Below, piece by piece: positions 7,963-16,733 of a stretch of 64,000 bases of DNA (its first letter is position 1; every line of letters starts with the position of its first letter). Origin of the DNA: Acherontichlamydia pituitae (GTDB lineage Bacteria > Chlamydiota > Chlamydiia > Chlamydiales > Rhabdochlamydiaceae); NCBI GenBank assembly GCA_019634675.1, contig JAHCAX010000004.1, positions 97,356 to 161,355 on the forward strand, written 5' to 3'. A program made the translations under genes and the position numbers. Below the pieces are notes generated by a model. That model made no database searches. It worked only from the letters and a program-made list of their open reading frames with translations, and had not been told where the DNA came from.

Positions 7963-8613
7963 TTAGAACCGGTATCCAAGCGTGGTGATGCACCCTGAAT
8001 AATCTTCAGAATCTTTTGAACCGCGAAGGTACAGGTTGAAGGGTTCTAATCGCAAATCCCAGTGTCTATCACGACCAAAACGAAATGTAAAGGGAACCCC
8101 GATTTGGGCCCCGATTACGGGAGATCCCCACTTGAAGTGCTTATGGCTTACGGGCGAACCTGCCAGTATCTTGCCGTTTAAGCCTAAGTTAAAGACAGAT
8201 GTGAACTCGTGATTGTAAAGAAAGCCTAACGCTCCATAGACAATGCCTGGTTTATGATGCCATTGCAAAGGATGATGATGGACATGGAAATCTTCAATGT
8301 ACCCAGCTGCTGCAAAAGGGGTCAGATGGTCTCTTTGATTAAAGAAAAAGTTGTACCCCATCCGGAGTTCCGTGTTCAGTAAAAGGTGGTTCTTGTTGCA
8401 ACTAACAAGAAAAGCTTCTACGCCGACATAAATGGCGTTCACTTTAATCCGCTCGTAGCACTGATGAAAAGGGATGAACAGCACTGCGCGGTTGTTGTAC
8501 TGGACAAACTGCTTATTTTGTTCTTGCTCGGTAGCGTTGACGCTCGCACCCGATTCTGCAAGCAACGGCATCGTCATCAAAAAAGAGAGCAATGTTAAAT
8601 TTTTAATTTTCAT
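7963..8613 (-). CDS. Small outer-membrane beta-barrel-like protein
   Basis: I do not recognise a named family. The 216 residues begin with a signal peptide (MKIKNLTLLSFLMTMPLLAES). Alternating polar/hydrophobic strands and a terminal aromatic strand ending LGYRF are typical of outer-membrane barrels, of a size fitting 8 strands. A histidine-rich loop (HVHHHPLQWHHKPG) stands out and could bind metal. It is divergent from a TetR gene, with an operator dyad between them, so expression is probably controlled by that regulator. Confidence 0.6.
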   Translation of the reverse strand: MKIKNLTLLSFLMTMPLLAESGASVNATEQEQNKQFVQYNNRAVLFIPFHQCYERIKVNAIYVGVEAFLVSCNKNHLLLNTELRMGYNFFFNQRDHLTPFAAAGYIEDFHVHHHPLQWHHKPGIVYGALGFLYNHEFTSVFNLGLNGKILAGSPVSHKHFKWGSPVIGAQIGVPFTFRFGRDRHWDLRLEPFNLYLRGSKDSEDYSGCITTLGYRF

Positions 8614-8669
8614 TTCAAGGGCTCCTGTTTTTTCAGTGTAAAGTTCTTAAAGAAAACGGAGTATACAAA

Positions 8670-8686
8670 ACCGACCGACGGTCGGT
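8670..8686. promoter_or_regulatory. TetR-type operator between divergent genes
   Basis: ACCGACCG-A-CGGTCGGT is a perfect eight-base dyad around one central base. It lies 57 bases from the outer-membrane gene start (8613) and 69 from the TetR gene start (8755). The GACCGACCGGTC-like form is common among TetR-family operators. Binding by the neighbouring TetR protein is inferred. Confidence 0.75.
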
Positions 8687-8754
8687 CAATAACAAAAATT
8701 GGTTGACCCACTGCGACCAGGAGCTATAATCAGGGGAATTTTAGAGGTAGGCAC

Positions 8755-9369
8755 ATGGTCAGGACTGTAAAAAAATCTGCAGAACGCAGAGCTGAAATTG
8801 TAAAGACAGCTCGCCTGCTGTTCCAAACGAAAGAATACGAAAAGGCCACCATGCAGGATGTCATGGAGGCCTTGGATATTGCCAAAGGAACGATCTACCA
8901 CTACTTCAAATCCAAGGAAGACCTTCTCGAGGCTGTCATCGAGGACATTGTTGAGCAGAATATCCAACAGATGGAAGCGCTGGCCAAGGATGCAGAGGGC
9001 GATGCCCTGCAAAAGATGAGGTTTTTGATAAAAGCTGGGCAGATCGCATCAGACAACCAACCGATTTTGGAATACCTTCATAAGCCAGGCAATTATGCGA
9101 TGCACACACGCCTTCTTGCCGCTGTTTTGGTCAAGCAAGCGCCACTTTATGCGGAAGTGATCCAGCAGGGCTGCAAAGAAGGAGTTTTTAAAACAGGTTC
9201 GCCCCTTGAATGCGCAGAATTTATCCTTTCTGCAGTTCAATTCCTAACCGACATGGGGATTTATCCATGGACGCAAGAGGATTTGAAGCGGCGGATGCAA
9301 GCATTTCCTAAGCTGATCGAACAAATGCTCTCAGCTCCTGCAGGGTCCTTCCAATTCCTCATCGATTAA
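8755..9369 (+). CDS. TetR/AcrR-family regulator
   Basis: The 204-residue protein has an N-terminal TetR DNA-binding domain: RRAEIVKTARLLFQTKEYEKATMQ (split here by helix boundaries), then the recognition helix region IAKGTIYHYFKSKEDLLEAV at about 42-61. The C-terminal ligand domain is divergent, as usual. Ribosome site AGAGGT precedes the ATG. It probably represses itself and the divergent small outer-membrane gene through the dyad at 8670-8686. The ligand is unknown. Confidence 0.88.
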   Translation: MVRTVKKSAERRAEIVKTARLLFQTKEYEKATMQDVMEALDIAKGTIYHYFKSKEDLLEAVIEDIVEQNIQQMEALAKDAEGDALQKMRFLIKAGQIASDNQPILEYLHKPGNYAMHTRLLAAVLVKQAPLYAEVIQQGCKEGVFKTGSPLECAEFILSAVQFLTDMGIYPWTQEDLKRRMQAFPKLIEQMLSAPAGSFQFLID

Positions 9370-9377
9370 AAAGATCT

Positions 9378-10628
9378 TCAAAAGTGGAACTCGATGCCGG
9401 CGTTCAGGCCTTGCGCCCAAAAAGTCGATGAATGGAATGGGACTTTTGGCCTGTGCGGACCTCTTGGCGCAGGAGCCGGTCCTGGAGGCCCTCCAAACGG
9501 AATAGGCCCTGGGCCAATGCCGACCGTTGCTCTTGATGCATCGGCCAGTGCTGTACGGGTTGAGTTGATCTTTCGATCGATTTGATTTCCCGGGCGCAGC
9601 ACCTTGCTGATCCACAAAAAGCTATAACCGACATGGATCTCAAGATGTTTGCCCAGCTCAAAGCCTGTCTGTACTTTTGTTTCAAAGCCCCAGGCCATCG
9701 GATTTTTCTGATGGGAGCCGATATTGCTTGGCTCTGAAAAAATACCGCCATGCAATGTCTTATTCGCTGTCCCTTGAGTCAGAAAGAAGAGATTGCCGCC
9801 GCTTGTCTTGCTGGAACCTTCCACTTTTACTTTTTGGAGAACAGCTCCTAACGCTCCTTTGAGAGCTGCTTCCAAATGCCATCGTTTTGTCTGATAGCTG
9901 GCATCGATTTTCAATTGACCGGCCAGAAAATCATTGGTCGTATCAAACCGGTCAGCGATATTGTAAAAGGCATTTCCGAATGTAGAATGGGCTGCAGCAT
10001 GGGTCTTGCCTTTAAAGCTGAGCTTTTCTTGAAGCTCAAACCAGCAGAATCCCCCATGCCACTTCAGCTGAAAACTCTTCTTGTCGATCATTCGATAGAT
10101 AGCATTGAGTTCGGCGCCTTGAAGACGGCTTTTCAATTCCAGCCTGTATTTTGCAACAAAGCCAGGGTCTTCTTCAATGGGGCCAGGCAAAATAAAGATC
10201 GTTTCCCCAGGAACGCCATTTAATCCAAAAACTCCGCTGACATCGAAGATAGGGACTGGGTAATTCGGCGATCCCGGCTGCCCGGATGTATGTAGAGATT
10301 TCGATTCGGAGACCGTGGGAAGGAGGAAATACCCGCCTTCGATCCCTATGCGGCGTTTGATCCATATTCCTGCATCGGCATCAAAGCCCTGCATCATGCC
10401 CATGTCGATCGAATGTTTTCCTAGGACAACGCGTGTATGGGGTTGTCCGATCGCACCGGGAAGAGGGTCGGCAAAAGAAGCTTTCGTAATGAGTGGAACG
10501 GGAACGGGGTTGTCCTTGATGAACCATAGGAGGTAGTCAGCATCGATCCAGTATTTATTTTTCTCCTGCGCACATGCAGGAGCTGCAAAAAGCAAAGCGA
10601 TAAAAAGGTATTTCCACATATGAACCAT
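9378..10628 (-). CDS. BBP7-family outer-membrane beta-barrel protein
   Basis: The 416-residue protein has a signal peptide (MVHMWKYLFIALLFAAPACA) followed by the family hallmark WIDADYLLWFIKD and GAIGQPHTRVVLG, as in BBP7 proteins of Planctomycetes and Chlamydiae. It ends in an aromatic beta strand (LNAGIEFHF). An unusual proline/glycine-rich stretch (about residues 374-397, GPGPIPFGGPPG and following) interrupts the last strands and probably forms a surface loop. It would sit in the outer membrane as a pore or structural protein. The gene converges with the TetR gene eight bases away. A second in-frame ATG at 10619 is possible. Confidence 0.78.
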   Translation of the reverse strand: MVHMWKYLFIALLFAAPACAQEKNKYWIDADYLLWFIKDNPVPVPLITKASFADPLPGAIGQPHTRVVLGKHSIDMGMMQGFDADAGIWIKRRIGIEGGYFLLPTVSESKSLHTSGQPGSPNYPVPIFDVSGVFGLNGVPGETIFILPGPIEEDPGFVAKYRLELKSRLQGAELNAIYRMIDKKSFQLKWHGGFCWFELQEKLSFKGKTHAAAHSTFGNAFYNIADRFDTTNDFLAGQLKIDASYQTKRWHLEAALKGALGAVLQKVKVEGSSKTSGGNLFFLTQGTANKTLHGGIFSEPSNIGSHQKNPMAWGFETKVQTGFELGKHLEIHVGYSFLWISKVLRPGNQIDRKINSTRTALADASRATVGIGPGPIPFGGPPGPAPAPRGPHRPKVPFHSSTFWAQGLNAGIEFHF

Positions 10629-10713
10629 TTCTTATCATTTTAAAACAAACATTATCATTTTAATAAAGAGATAAAACGCTTAAAATCTCCCCACAAAAAA
10701 GAGAGGAATTCCT

Positions 10714-12165
10714 ATGTCATCAGAAGTTTTTTTAACATCAGGCCCATCCGCTTCGTTGACTTCTTCTTCGCAAATTACCCATGGAGAAGTACGGTGCAAA
10801 GACTCCCCTTGCATTTTGATCGGGTGCGGCGCTATGCGGGATATTCTGGCAGAGACTTTTAACGATATTCACTTCATCCTGGACGATCGGAGCGCTGCCG
10901 ATTCAAGAGAACTGCAATTCCCAAGAGACCAAGCGATCACCCGGCTTGACGGTTCGCAGCTGATCCCCTACTCTTTTACGCAAACAGCTTTAGAACTATC
11001 TTGGAGCACTCTTGCCCTGCTACCCGAAAGCTCCAATCATTTCATCTCCTCAATCCGATCAGCCTATAGCACAGGGTTCGAACAGAGCAATACTGACTAT
11101 TCGCTCAAATTTTCAGAGCACCATCAGCTCTCCTTTGAAAGGGCCTCTTCCTGTATCGAAGGAGGCAACTGTTTTTTGTTTATGGCAAATGAAGAGCCAT
11201 GCGCTCTGGTCGGATGCCATAGCCAAACGCTTAGCCTGCTTGCTTTAGAAGAGCAGGGATACTTTGCAAAGAATGAAGAGGCTGTTCAGCAAATCGCTGA
11301 ACAAGCAACCCCTTCCGATTGGGCTGTCAGAATGGCTAGGAATTGGCAGTATCATCAAGAGCGTGAGCCAATCGAATCCTTAAAAAGGGCAAAGAAATCT
11401 CTATTTGATCAATTTTACAACACTAGGGATTCTGTATTGAAAGAAGCTCTTCAAGCTCAAATAGCAGCCATTGATCTGAAATTGCAGCCTCTTGAACTGG
11501 TCAAAAAATGGAAGAGCGACTCAGACTTTAAAAAAGCGCTCCAAGCGCCTATTTCCGAAGAAGACCGGATGGAATACCAGATTGCAGCAAAACTCTTTGA
11601 AGCCAAATTGCAACTGACAAAATCCGTTATGGCAAAAGAGCTTGGCGTACCAGAGAAAAACCTGCTCATCCTGCCTCAGAAGAAATTTCATCTCGATATG
11701 GAGATGTTCTTAGGATCAAACAATACGGTCTATGTCCAAGATGAGTCTTTAGCTCAAAGGGAGCTGGCAAAGATTCAGTATGGGCAAAAATCATTTAAAG
11801 CAATGGTGGAACGTTTTCGCCAGGGTTCTGAAGCTAGGACGTCCGCTGATCAGGCAAAAAATCAACACATAGCTGAACTGTTAGCTCAAATCGGCTGCAA
11901 GATGGTCCCTGTGCCAGGTTATTTTGAAGGGGATTGGGAAACATCCAAAATTAATTTCTTTAACGGCTTAAAGGTGGGTCAAAAGTTCATCACGAACCAA
12001 GCTCCGCACGGTTTCGAATGGCTCCAGGAAGCTTTTGAAAATGCTGTCCACACAATAGAACCAGATCTACACATTTTCTTTGCGGGTGGATCAATCATCC
12101 AAGAAATATTAAAATCTGGCGCTGGGATCCATTGCATGACCCGAGAGATTAGATCTCTTATATAA
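10714..12165 (+). CDS. Putative guanidine-modifying (deiminase/amidinotransferase-fold) protein, possible effector
   Basis: No named family was recognised over the full 483 residues. Three motifs in the right order match the guanidine-modifying enzyme superfamily (arginine/agmatine deiminases, DDAH, amidinotransferases). These are EGGN at 149-152, FHLD at 325-328 with the catalytic-type histidine, and GAGIHCMTRE at 469-478 with a candidate nucleophile Cys474; INFFNGL (413-419) is also family-like. A charged helical insertion (about 215-310) separates EGGN from FHLD. The N-terminus is serine/threonine-rich with no Sec signal, as in type III secreted proteins. The stop codon lies within the repeat element starting at 12157, so the last residues may be element-derived. 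Confidence 0.5.
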   Translation: MSSEVFLTSGPSASLTSSSQITHGEVRCKDSPCILIGCGAMRDILAETFNDIHFILDDRSAADSRELQFPRDQAITRLDGSQLIPYSFTQTALELSWSTLALLPESSNHFISSIRSAYSTGFEQSNTDYSLKFSEHHQLSFERASSCIEGGNCFLFMANEEPCALVGCHSQTLSLLALEEQGYFAKNEEAVQQIAEQATPSDWAVRMARNWQYHQEREPIESLKRAKKSLFDQFYNTRDSVLKEALQAQIAAIDLKLQPLELVKKWKSDSDFKKALQAPISEEDRMEYQIAAKLFEAKLQLTKSVMAKELGVPEKNLLILPQKKFHLDMEMFLGSNNTVYVQDESLAQRELAKIQYGQKSFKAMVERFRQGSEARTSADQAKNQHIAELLAQIGCKMVPVPGYFEGDWETSKINFFNGLKVGQKFITNQAPHGFEWLQEAFENAVHTIEPDLHIFFAGGSIIQEILKSGAGIHCMTREIRSLI

Positions 12166-12312
12166 CCCGCTTTGCTTGAAAAATCGGAGATTATTTTACA
12201 GGTTTTTAGAAACTGGCTACAGTTTCTGATCCCACAAACGAGTCGGCGAGAGCGTGGGATAAAAACCTGTGAAAAAAAGAACGATTTTGCCGGGCGAATG
12301 GGGTTATGCAAG
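12157..12312. repeat. Inverted-repeat hairpin element, copy R1
   Basis: The ends match CTT(GC)ATAACCC in inverted orientation. Inner arms pair CAGGTTTTTA with TAAAAACCTG, and the centre is a GAAACTG/CAGTTTC hairpin. The same element, split by two nested insertions, lies at 40910-41402. The left end overlaps the stop codon of the preceding gene. Its right end is 22 bases from the stop codon of the aldehyde dehydrogenase on the other strand, so it lies between two converging genes and may terminate both. Confidence 0.75.
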
Positions 12313-12333
12313 CGGTCTATTTGATAAACCCGT

Positions 12334-13764
12334 TTAGCGCTGCAGTCCGAGGTTCCAAGTCTTGACTTCGAGATATTCCCTCAACCCTTCCCGTCCTCCC
12401 TCTCGGCCTATTCCGCTTTCTTTATAGCCTCCCATGGGAACTTCATGCACGTAGCCTCTGCAATCGTTGATACCGACCAGCCCTGCTTCAAGAGCTCCGC
12501 CGACACGGTAGGCTCGTGAGAGGTTCTGGGTAAAGAGATAGGCGGCAAGGCCGTAGGGAACGGCATTGGCCTGCGCGATGACCTCGTCTTCTTGTTTAAA
12601 GCGGTAAAGAGGGACGACAGGTCCAAAAATTTCCTCGTTTGCCAGACGGGCTTTATCAGAGATCTCTTCGACAAGCGAGATGGGAGCAAAGAACCCTTTT
12701 GCCTGATTTGCCGGGATCTGAGAGATCTTGGCCCCAAGTTCTTTTGCATCCGTGAGCAACTCTCCGATCTTCCACTTGGCCTTGGCTGTGATCAGAGGAC
12801 CAAGGTGCGTTCCCGGTTCGGTGCCAGGGCCCATCTTGAGCTTTTGCATCGCAGCCCAGATCTTGCTTCGAAATGCGTCATAGATCGCATCGTGCACAAA
12901 GATCCGGTTGGCGCAGATGCACGACTCCCCTCCGACTCGGAGCAGTTTGATGGCAATGGTCTGTTCGACGGCAAGATCGAGGTCGGCATCTTCAAAGACA
13001 ATGATCGGAGCATTACCGCCGAGTTCCATCCCGACGCGAAGGACCTTGTTTGCAGCTTGCGCCATCAGTTGCTTTCCAACGGCGGTGCTTCCGGTAAAAG
13101 AGACCATCCGAATAGCAGGATGCTCGAAGAAAGCTTTAGAGATCTCGGCGGCGCGGCTTGTCGGCAGCACGGAGAGCACCCCTTTGGGCAGGCCCGCTGC
13201 GCCTAGGATCTTTGCAATGTAGAGCGCAGTAAGCGGCGTCTCCGGCGCCGGCTTGAGGACGACCGGACATCCGGCAGCAAGCGCTGGAGCGCACTTTCTT
13301 AAAATCATATTGGCAGGAAAGTTCCAAGGAACGATGGCCCCGACGACACCGATGGGCTCCAGCGTCGTAAAAAATTGCCTTCCGGGCATGGGAGATGGGA
13401 TGGTCTCGCCGTAGGAGCGCCTCCCCTCTTCGGCAAACCAGCGCAAGTATTCTGAAGAAAACAGCACTTCCTGTTTTGCTTCTTCCAGAGGTTTCCCATT
13501 TTCCGATGTGATGATCTCGGCAATGGTTCCCGCCTCTTCGCGCATTTTAGCATAGGCCTTGAGCAGGATATCACCGCGCTTGACGGGCGGTGTATTTTTC
13601 CAACCCTCGAAGCTTTTTTGCGCCATGTCGATTGCGCTCATGGCGTCGTCATAGCCCGCATCGCTTACAGAAGCGATCACTTGCTCCGTTGCCGGATTGA
13701 TCACATCATACTGGGTTGGAAGAAGAAGATCTTCTCCTCCAAGAAAAACCGGAAGCTGCTTCAT
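12334..13764 (-). CDS. NAD(P)-dependent aldehyde dehydrogenase (succinate-semialdehyde type)
   Basis: This 476-residue aldehyde dehydrogenase resembles GabD-type enzymes that oxidise succinate semialdehyde or similar aldehydes. Landmarks are VGAIVPWNFPANMILRK (cofactor site), FTGSTAVGKQL, the general-base glutamate in GMELGGNAPI and the nucleophile cysteine in GGESCICANR. ATG 13764 has GAGGG just upstream and is preferred over an in-frame TTG at 13779. It is 57% along the window from nothing obviously related; a second, more typical GabD is at 21765-23228. The two are paralogues of about the same length, so they probably differ in substrate. Confidence 0.82.
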   Translation of the reverse strand: MKQLPVFLGGEDLLLPTQYDVINPATEQVIASVSDAGYDDAMSAIDMAQKSFEGWKNTPPVKRGDILLKAYAKMREEAGTIAEIITSENGKPLEEAKQEVLFSSEYLRWFAEEGRRSYGETIPSPMPGRQFFTTLEPIGVVGAIVPWNFPANMILRKCAPALAAGCPVVLKPAPETPLTALYIAKILGAAGLPKGVLSVLPTSRAAEISKAFFEHPAIRMVSFTGSTAVGKQLMAQAANKVLRVGMELGGNAPIIVFEDADLDLAVEQTIAIKLLRVGGESCICANRIFVHDAIYDAFRSKIWAAMQKLKMGPGTEPGTHLGPLITAKAKWKIGELLTDAKELGAKISQIPANQAKGFFAPISLVEEISDKARLANEEIFGPVVPLYRFKQEDEVIAQANAVPYGLAAYLFTQNLSRAYRVGGALEAGLVGINDCRGYVHEVPMGGYKESGIGREGGREGLREYLEVKTWNLGLQR

Positions 13765-13807
13765 GAGACCCTCGCACAATATTTTGTCCGTTTTAACAGG
13801 ACTGGGT

Positions 13808-14245
13808 CTAATCAGGCAAGAGCTGGCTAGCGAGGTCTTTGGTCAACTTACCATCAACAGCACTGTTGAGCTTCATGACACCCTTCATGACCAGGCCTAA
13901 GTCCTTTTTGCTCTTGGCCCCCGATTCTGCAATCGCCTGCTCAACAAGCCGCTTAGTTTCTTCTGCAGATGGAGCTTTAGGCAAAAACTCTTCAACGACC
14001 TTCATTTCACTCTTCAACGAGTCGACCATTTCGGTCCTATTTACCGCTTGCGCCTGCTCCAAGGCCTCCTGAAGGTTGCCAAAATAGGTTTTAAAGAGCT
14101 TGAGAACTTCCGCATCCGGCAGGGTGCAGCGGGCATCTACCGCCATGATTTTCGACTTGAGCATGCGCAATGCGCCAAGACGGACCTGGTCCCGGTTTCT
14201 CATTGCTTCTTTGATACCTTCATTGAGTTGATCAATAATCGCCAT
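13808..14245 (-). CDS. GatB/YqeY-domain protein
   Basis: The 145-residue protein matches the YqeY family: LNEGIKEAMRNRDQVRLGALRMLKSKI at the N-terminus (helical), LEQAQAVNRTEMVD, EVVEEFLPKAPSAEE-like acidic linker and KDLGLVMKGVMK near the end. The family shares the tail domain of the GatB/GatE amidotransferase subunits and may bind tRNA, but its cellular role is poorly defined. Full length for the family is about 148. It lies 43 bases upstream of the aldehyde dehydrogenase start and may be cotranscribed with it. Confidence 0.85.
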   Translation of the reverse strand: MAIIDQLNEGIKEAMRNRDQVRLGALRMLKSKIMAVDARCTLPDAEVLKLFKTYFGNLQEALEQAQAVNRTEMVDSLKSEMKVVEEFLPKAPSAEETKRLVEQAIAESGAKSKKDLGLVMKGVMKLNSAVDGKLTKDLASQLLPD

Positions 14246-14296
14246 AATCCATCCTTAAGTTTTTGTTTATATATTAGAAAGAGACACGAATTATTC

Positions 14297-14890
14297 CTAA
14301 CGAATTTTGTCAGCGTTTTGCCTAACGCGCCAGCAATCGTTGAGATGGTCATTGACAAGACCGACCGCCTGCATGAAAGCGTAGATGATCGTTGGACCGA
14401 CAAAGGTCATTCCCCTTTTCTTAAGATCTTTTGAAAGTGCTTCGCTTTCCGGCGTTGAGCAGGGGACGTCCTTGAGGTGCTTCCGGTGCTTGACGATCGG
14501 CTTTCCATGGACGAAGTTCCACACGTAGCGATCGAACGAGCCGAACTCTTTCTGGATGGCCAAGTACGCTTGCGCATTGCGGCGCGCTGCGTAAATTTTC
14601 AGCCGGTTCCGAATGATCCCCTCGTTTTTAAGCAAGGCGTTCAGTTCTTTATCAGTCATTTTGGCCACTTTGACCGGGTCGAAATGATGAAAGGCTTTTC
14701 GATACTCTTCCCTTCTTTTGAGGATCGTCTCCCAGCTTAAGCCTGCCTGCGCCCCTTCGAGGATCAGCATTTCAAACAAATGCCGATCGTCATGGACGGG
14801 AATCCCCCATTCTTTATCGTGATACTCGGCATAGAATTCTTTGCCGGGCCCTGAGCCGAAACAGCGCGTTTTATCCTTTTTCATGGGCAA
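14297..14890 (-). CDS. tag: DNA-3-methyladenine glycosylase I
   Basis: This 197-residue protein matches Tag, which excises 3-methyladenine from alkylated DNA. It has YHDKEWGIPVHDD, the substrate-pocket region LEGAQAGLSWETILKRRE, and zinc ligands fitting the family: Cys10, His24, and His/Cys in VNDHLNDCW. The KKRGMTFVGPTIIYAFMQ segment is the helix-hairpin-helix DNA grip. The start overlaps the end of ada by 20 bases, showing a translationally coupled ada-tag repair pair. Confidence 0.93.
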   Translation of the reverse strand: MPMKKDKTRCFGSGPGKEFYAEYHDKEWGIPVHDDRHLFEMLILEGAQAGLSWETILKRREEYRKAFHHFDPVKVAKMTDKELNALLKNEGIIRNRLKIYAARRNAQAYLAIQKEFGSFDRYVWNFVHGKPIVKHRKHLKDVPCSTPESEALSKDLKKRGMTFVGPTIIYAFMQAVGLVNDHLNDCWRVRQNADKIR

Positions 14891-15911
14891 TCAACCACTC
14901 CTTTCTTTTAAGTCCCCCGCCATATCCTCCAAGCTCGCCATTGGTATTGATCACCCGGTGGCAAGGGATCGCAATGGCAAATTGGTTGGCCCCATTGGCC
15001 GATGCGACAGCGCGGACTGCAGAACCTTTTCCGATCGCAACGGCGAGCTCCTTGTAGGAGCGCGTTTCTCCAAAGGGAATTTTTTGGAGCTCTTCCCACA
15101 CCCTTTTTTGAAATGGGGAGCCTATCAGAAAAAGAGGCGTTGCAAATGCGCGCAATTTTCCTGAAAAATAGGCATTAAGCTCTTTTTGGATCTGCTCGAT
15201 CGGCTTTGCCCTACCGGGAATGATCGGAAGCTTAGTTCTTCTTCTCAGCCGCTCGATCTCCCGCTCTAATCCCCGCCGATCGACAAATTCAAGCAAATAA
15301 AGCGCCTCATCGTCTGCAACAGCAATCATAGGTCCTAAAGGGGTATCTAACCAAGCAGCTTTTAAAACTTGGCATCCTTTGCTCTTTGAAGGGGGCGCTC
15401 CCATAATGCGGGAAAAGGCGTCCCTAAATCCGCTTCCCGATTCATAGCCGGTCGAGAGCTGCGCATCGATCACAGGGGTCCCTTCTCTGATCTGTTTCAT
15501 GGCAAGCCCCATCCTCCTTGCTCGAGCATAAGCGACAAAGGTCATTCCAAACCGCTTTTTGAACTGCCGTCTTGCCGTCGAAGCGTCTACGGAGAGTTTC
15601 TTAAAGTCGCTATCCTTCCATCGTTTTTCAGGATTCTTCTCCACTTCTTCCACAAGGATTTGCACGAGTTTTGACACAAGGTGCGGATGAGATAGAGGTT
15701 TGCACCGTTTGCAGGGACGGAACGATGCTAGCAGGGCCTCCTGGGCCGTCTTGAAAAATTCGCAGTTTTCGATCTTAGGCTTTCTGGCGGGACAGCTCGG
15801 ACGGCAAAAGACTCCCGTCGTCTTGACTCCTACGAAAAATGTCCCTTCATAAGCCTTATTTTTTTCTAATAATGCCCGGTAATAATCTTTCTTTTGTTTC
15901 TCAGAGATCAT
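14871..15911 (-). CDS. ada: Ada: methylphosphotriester/O6-methylguanine methyltransferase and regulator
   Basis: The 346 residues hold all three parts of Ada. The N-terminal zinc domain has the four cysteines C36, C40, C67 and C70 (GVFCRPSCPARK and FRPCKRCK); C36 or its neighbour takes methyl from phosphotriesters. An AraC-type helix-turn-helix follows (about 85-170). The O6-methylguanine transferase domain ends with the acceptor site AIPCHRVI (C317). Methylated Ada activates its own regulon. It is followed by tag with a 20-base overlap, so the pair is an inducible alkylation-response operon. Confidence 0.93.
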   Translation of the reverse strand: MISEKQKKDYYRALLEKNKAYEGTFFVGVKTTGVFCRPSCPARKPKIENCEFFKTAQEALLASFRPCKRCKPLSHPHLVSKLVQILVEEVEKNPEKRWKDSDFKKLSVDASTARRQFKKRFGMTFVAYARARRMGLAMKQIREGTPVIDAQLSTGYESGSGFRDAFSRIMGAPPSKSKGCQVLKAAWLDTPLGPMIAVADDEALYLLEFVDRRGLEREIERLRRRTKLPIIPGRAKPIEQIQKELNAYFSGKLRAFATPLFLIGSPFQKRVWEELQKIPFGETRSYKELAVAIGKGSAVRAVASANGANQFAIAIPCHRVINTNGELGGYGGGLKRKEWLIAHEKG

Positions 15912-15984
15912 AGTCTACCTCTTTTTCTCTGAAATGATACTCCATCCCAAACAAAGCCGCCGCCAATTTCCAGGCATTGATTTT

Positions 15985-16722
15985 TTATAGCGCGACCGAA
16001 TGACCTCCGTCCACTGTCAGAATTTGCCCTGTGATCCACGAAGATTCATCGGTGGCAAGAAAAAGGGCTGCCGAAGCTTGATCTTTCGGCTCCCCTGGAC
16101 GTCCAAGAGGAATCTCCTCAACATAGGGGTCCTGCCCCGTGCTTTCTTTATAGGGAGTATATCCAGGAGCAATAGCGTTCACTCTGATCCGATGGCGGGC
16201 CAGTTCAAGGGCCATGCATTGGGTCAGCATGTTCAACGCAGCTTTACCTGAAGCATGGGCAACCCGGTTCAGCGAAGGACGGGAACCGGAAATGGAAGAG
16301 ATGTTGATGATATTTCCAGCAACTTGCCCTTGCACCATTCCTTTTGCGACAAGCTGGGACAAGAAAAAAGGGGTCATTAACGAGACTTGCAGCAGCTGCT
16401 CGAAATCCTGGGTTTTCAGTTCGAAAAAATCGAGGGTATTGTACCCCGCTGCGTTGTTGACCAAGATATCAATGCGGCCGAGAACATGGACGCTCTCTTG
16501 ATAAAATTTTTCGATCCCCTCATATGTAGAAAAATCCGCGTGAAGAGCCTTTGCAATCCCTCCGCTTTTTTGGATCTCTCGAACCGTTTCTTCGGCTCCC
16601 TTCTTGTCAGACCGGTAGCTCATGATGATTTCGGCGCCTTCTTTTGCAAACAGCTCGGCAATGGCTTTGCCGATGCTCCTGTTAGCTCCAGTCACGATCG
16701 CTTTTTTTCCTTTTAATCTCAT
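15985..16722 (-). CDS. Short-chain dehydrogenase/reductase with catalytic Tyr replaced by His
   Basis: The 245-residue protein has the classical SDR pattern: cofactor motif TGANRSIGKAIA (15-26), ILVNNAAG, INISSISGSRPS with the catalytic serine, and the C-terminal TGQILTVDGG. The usual YxxxK motif reads HASGK here: tyrosine is replaced by histidine (codon CAT, one base from TAT) while lysine is kept. That should impair ordinary reductase chemistry, so the protein may be inactive, altered in substrate or a binding protein. AAGGAG precedes the ATG. A 67-base hairpin lies just upstream in the leader. Confidence 0.8.
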   Translation of the reverse strand: MRLKGKKAIVTGANRSIGKAIAELFAKEGAEIIMSYRSDKKGAEETVREIQKSGGIAKALHADFSTYEGIEKFYQESVHVLGRIDILVNNAAGYNTLDFFELKTQDFEQLLQVSLMTPFFLSQLVAKGMVQGQVAGNIINISSISGSRPSLNRVAHASGKAALNMLTQCMALELARHRIRVNAIAPGYTPYKESTGQDPYVEEIPLGRPGEPKDQASAALFLATDESSWITGQILTVDGGHSVAL

Positions 16723-16733
16723 ATAAGCTCCTT

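Noticed and set aside
12592..13206. 204-codon frame opposite the aldehyde dehydrogenase
   Set aside because: It is a shadow of a gene with intact catalytic motifs.
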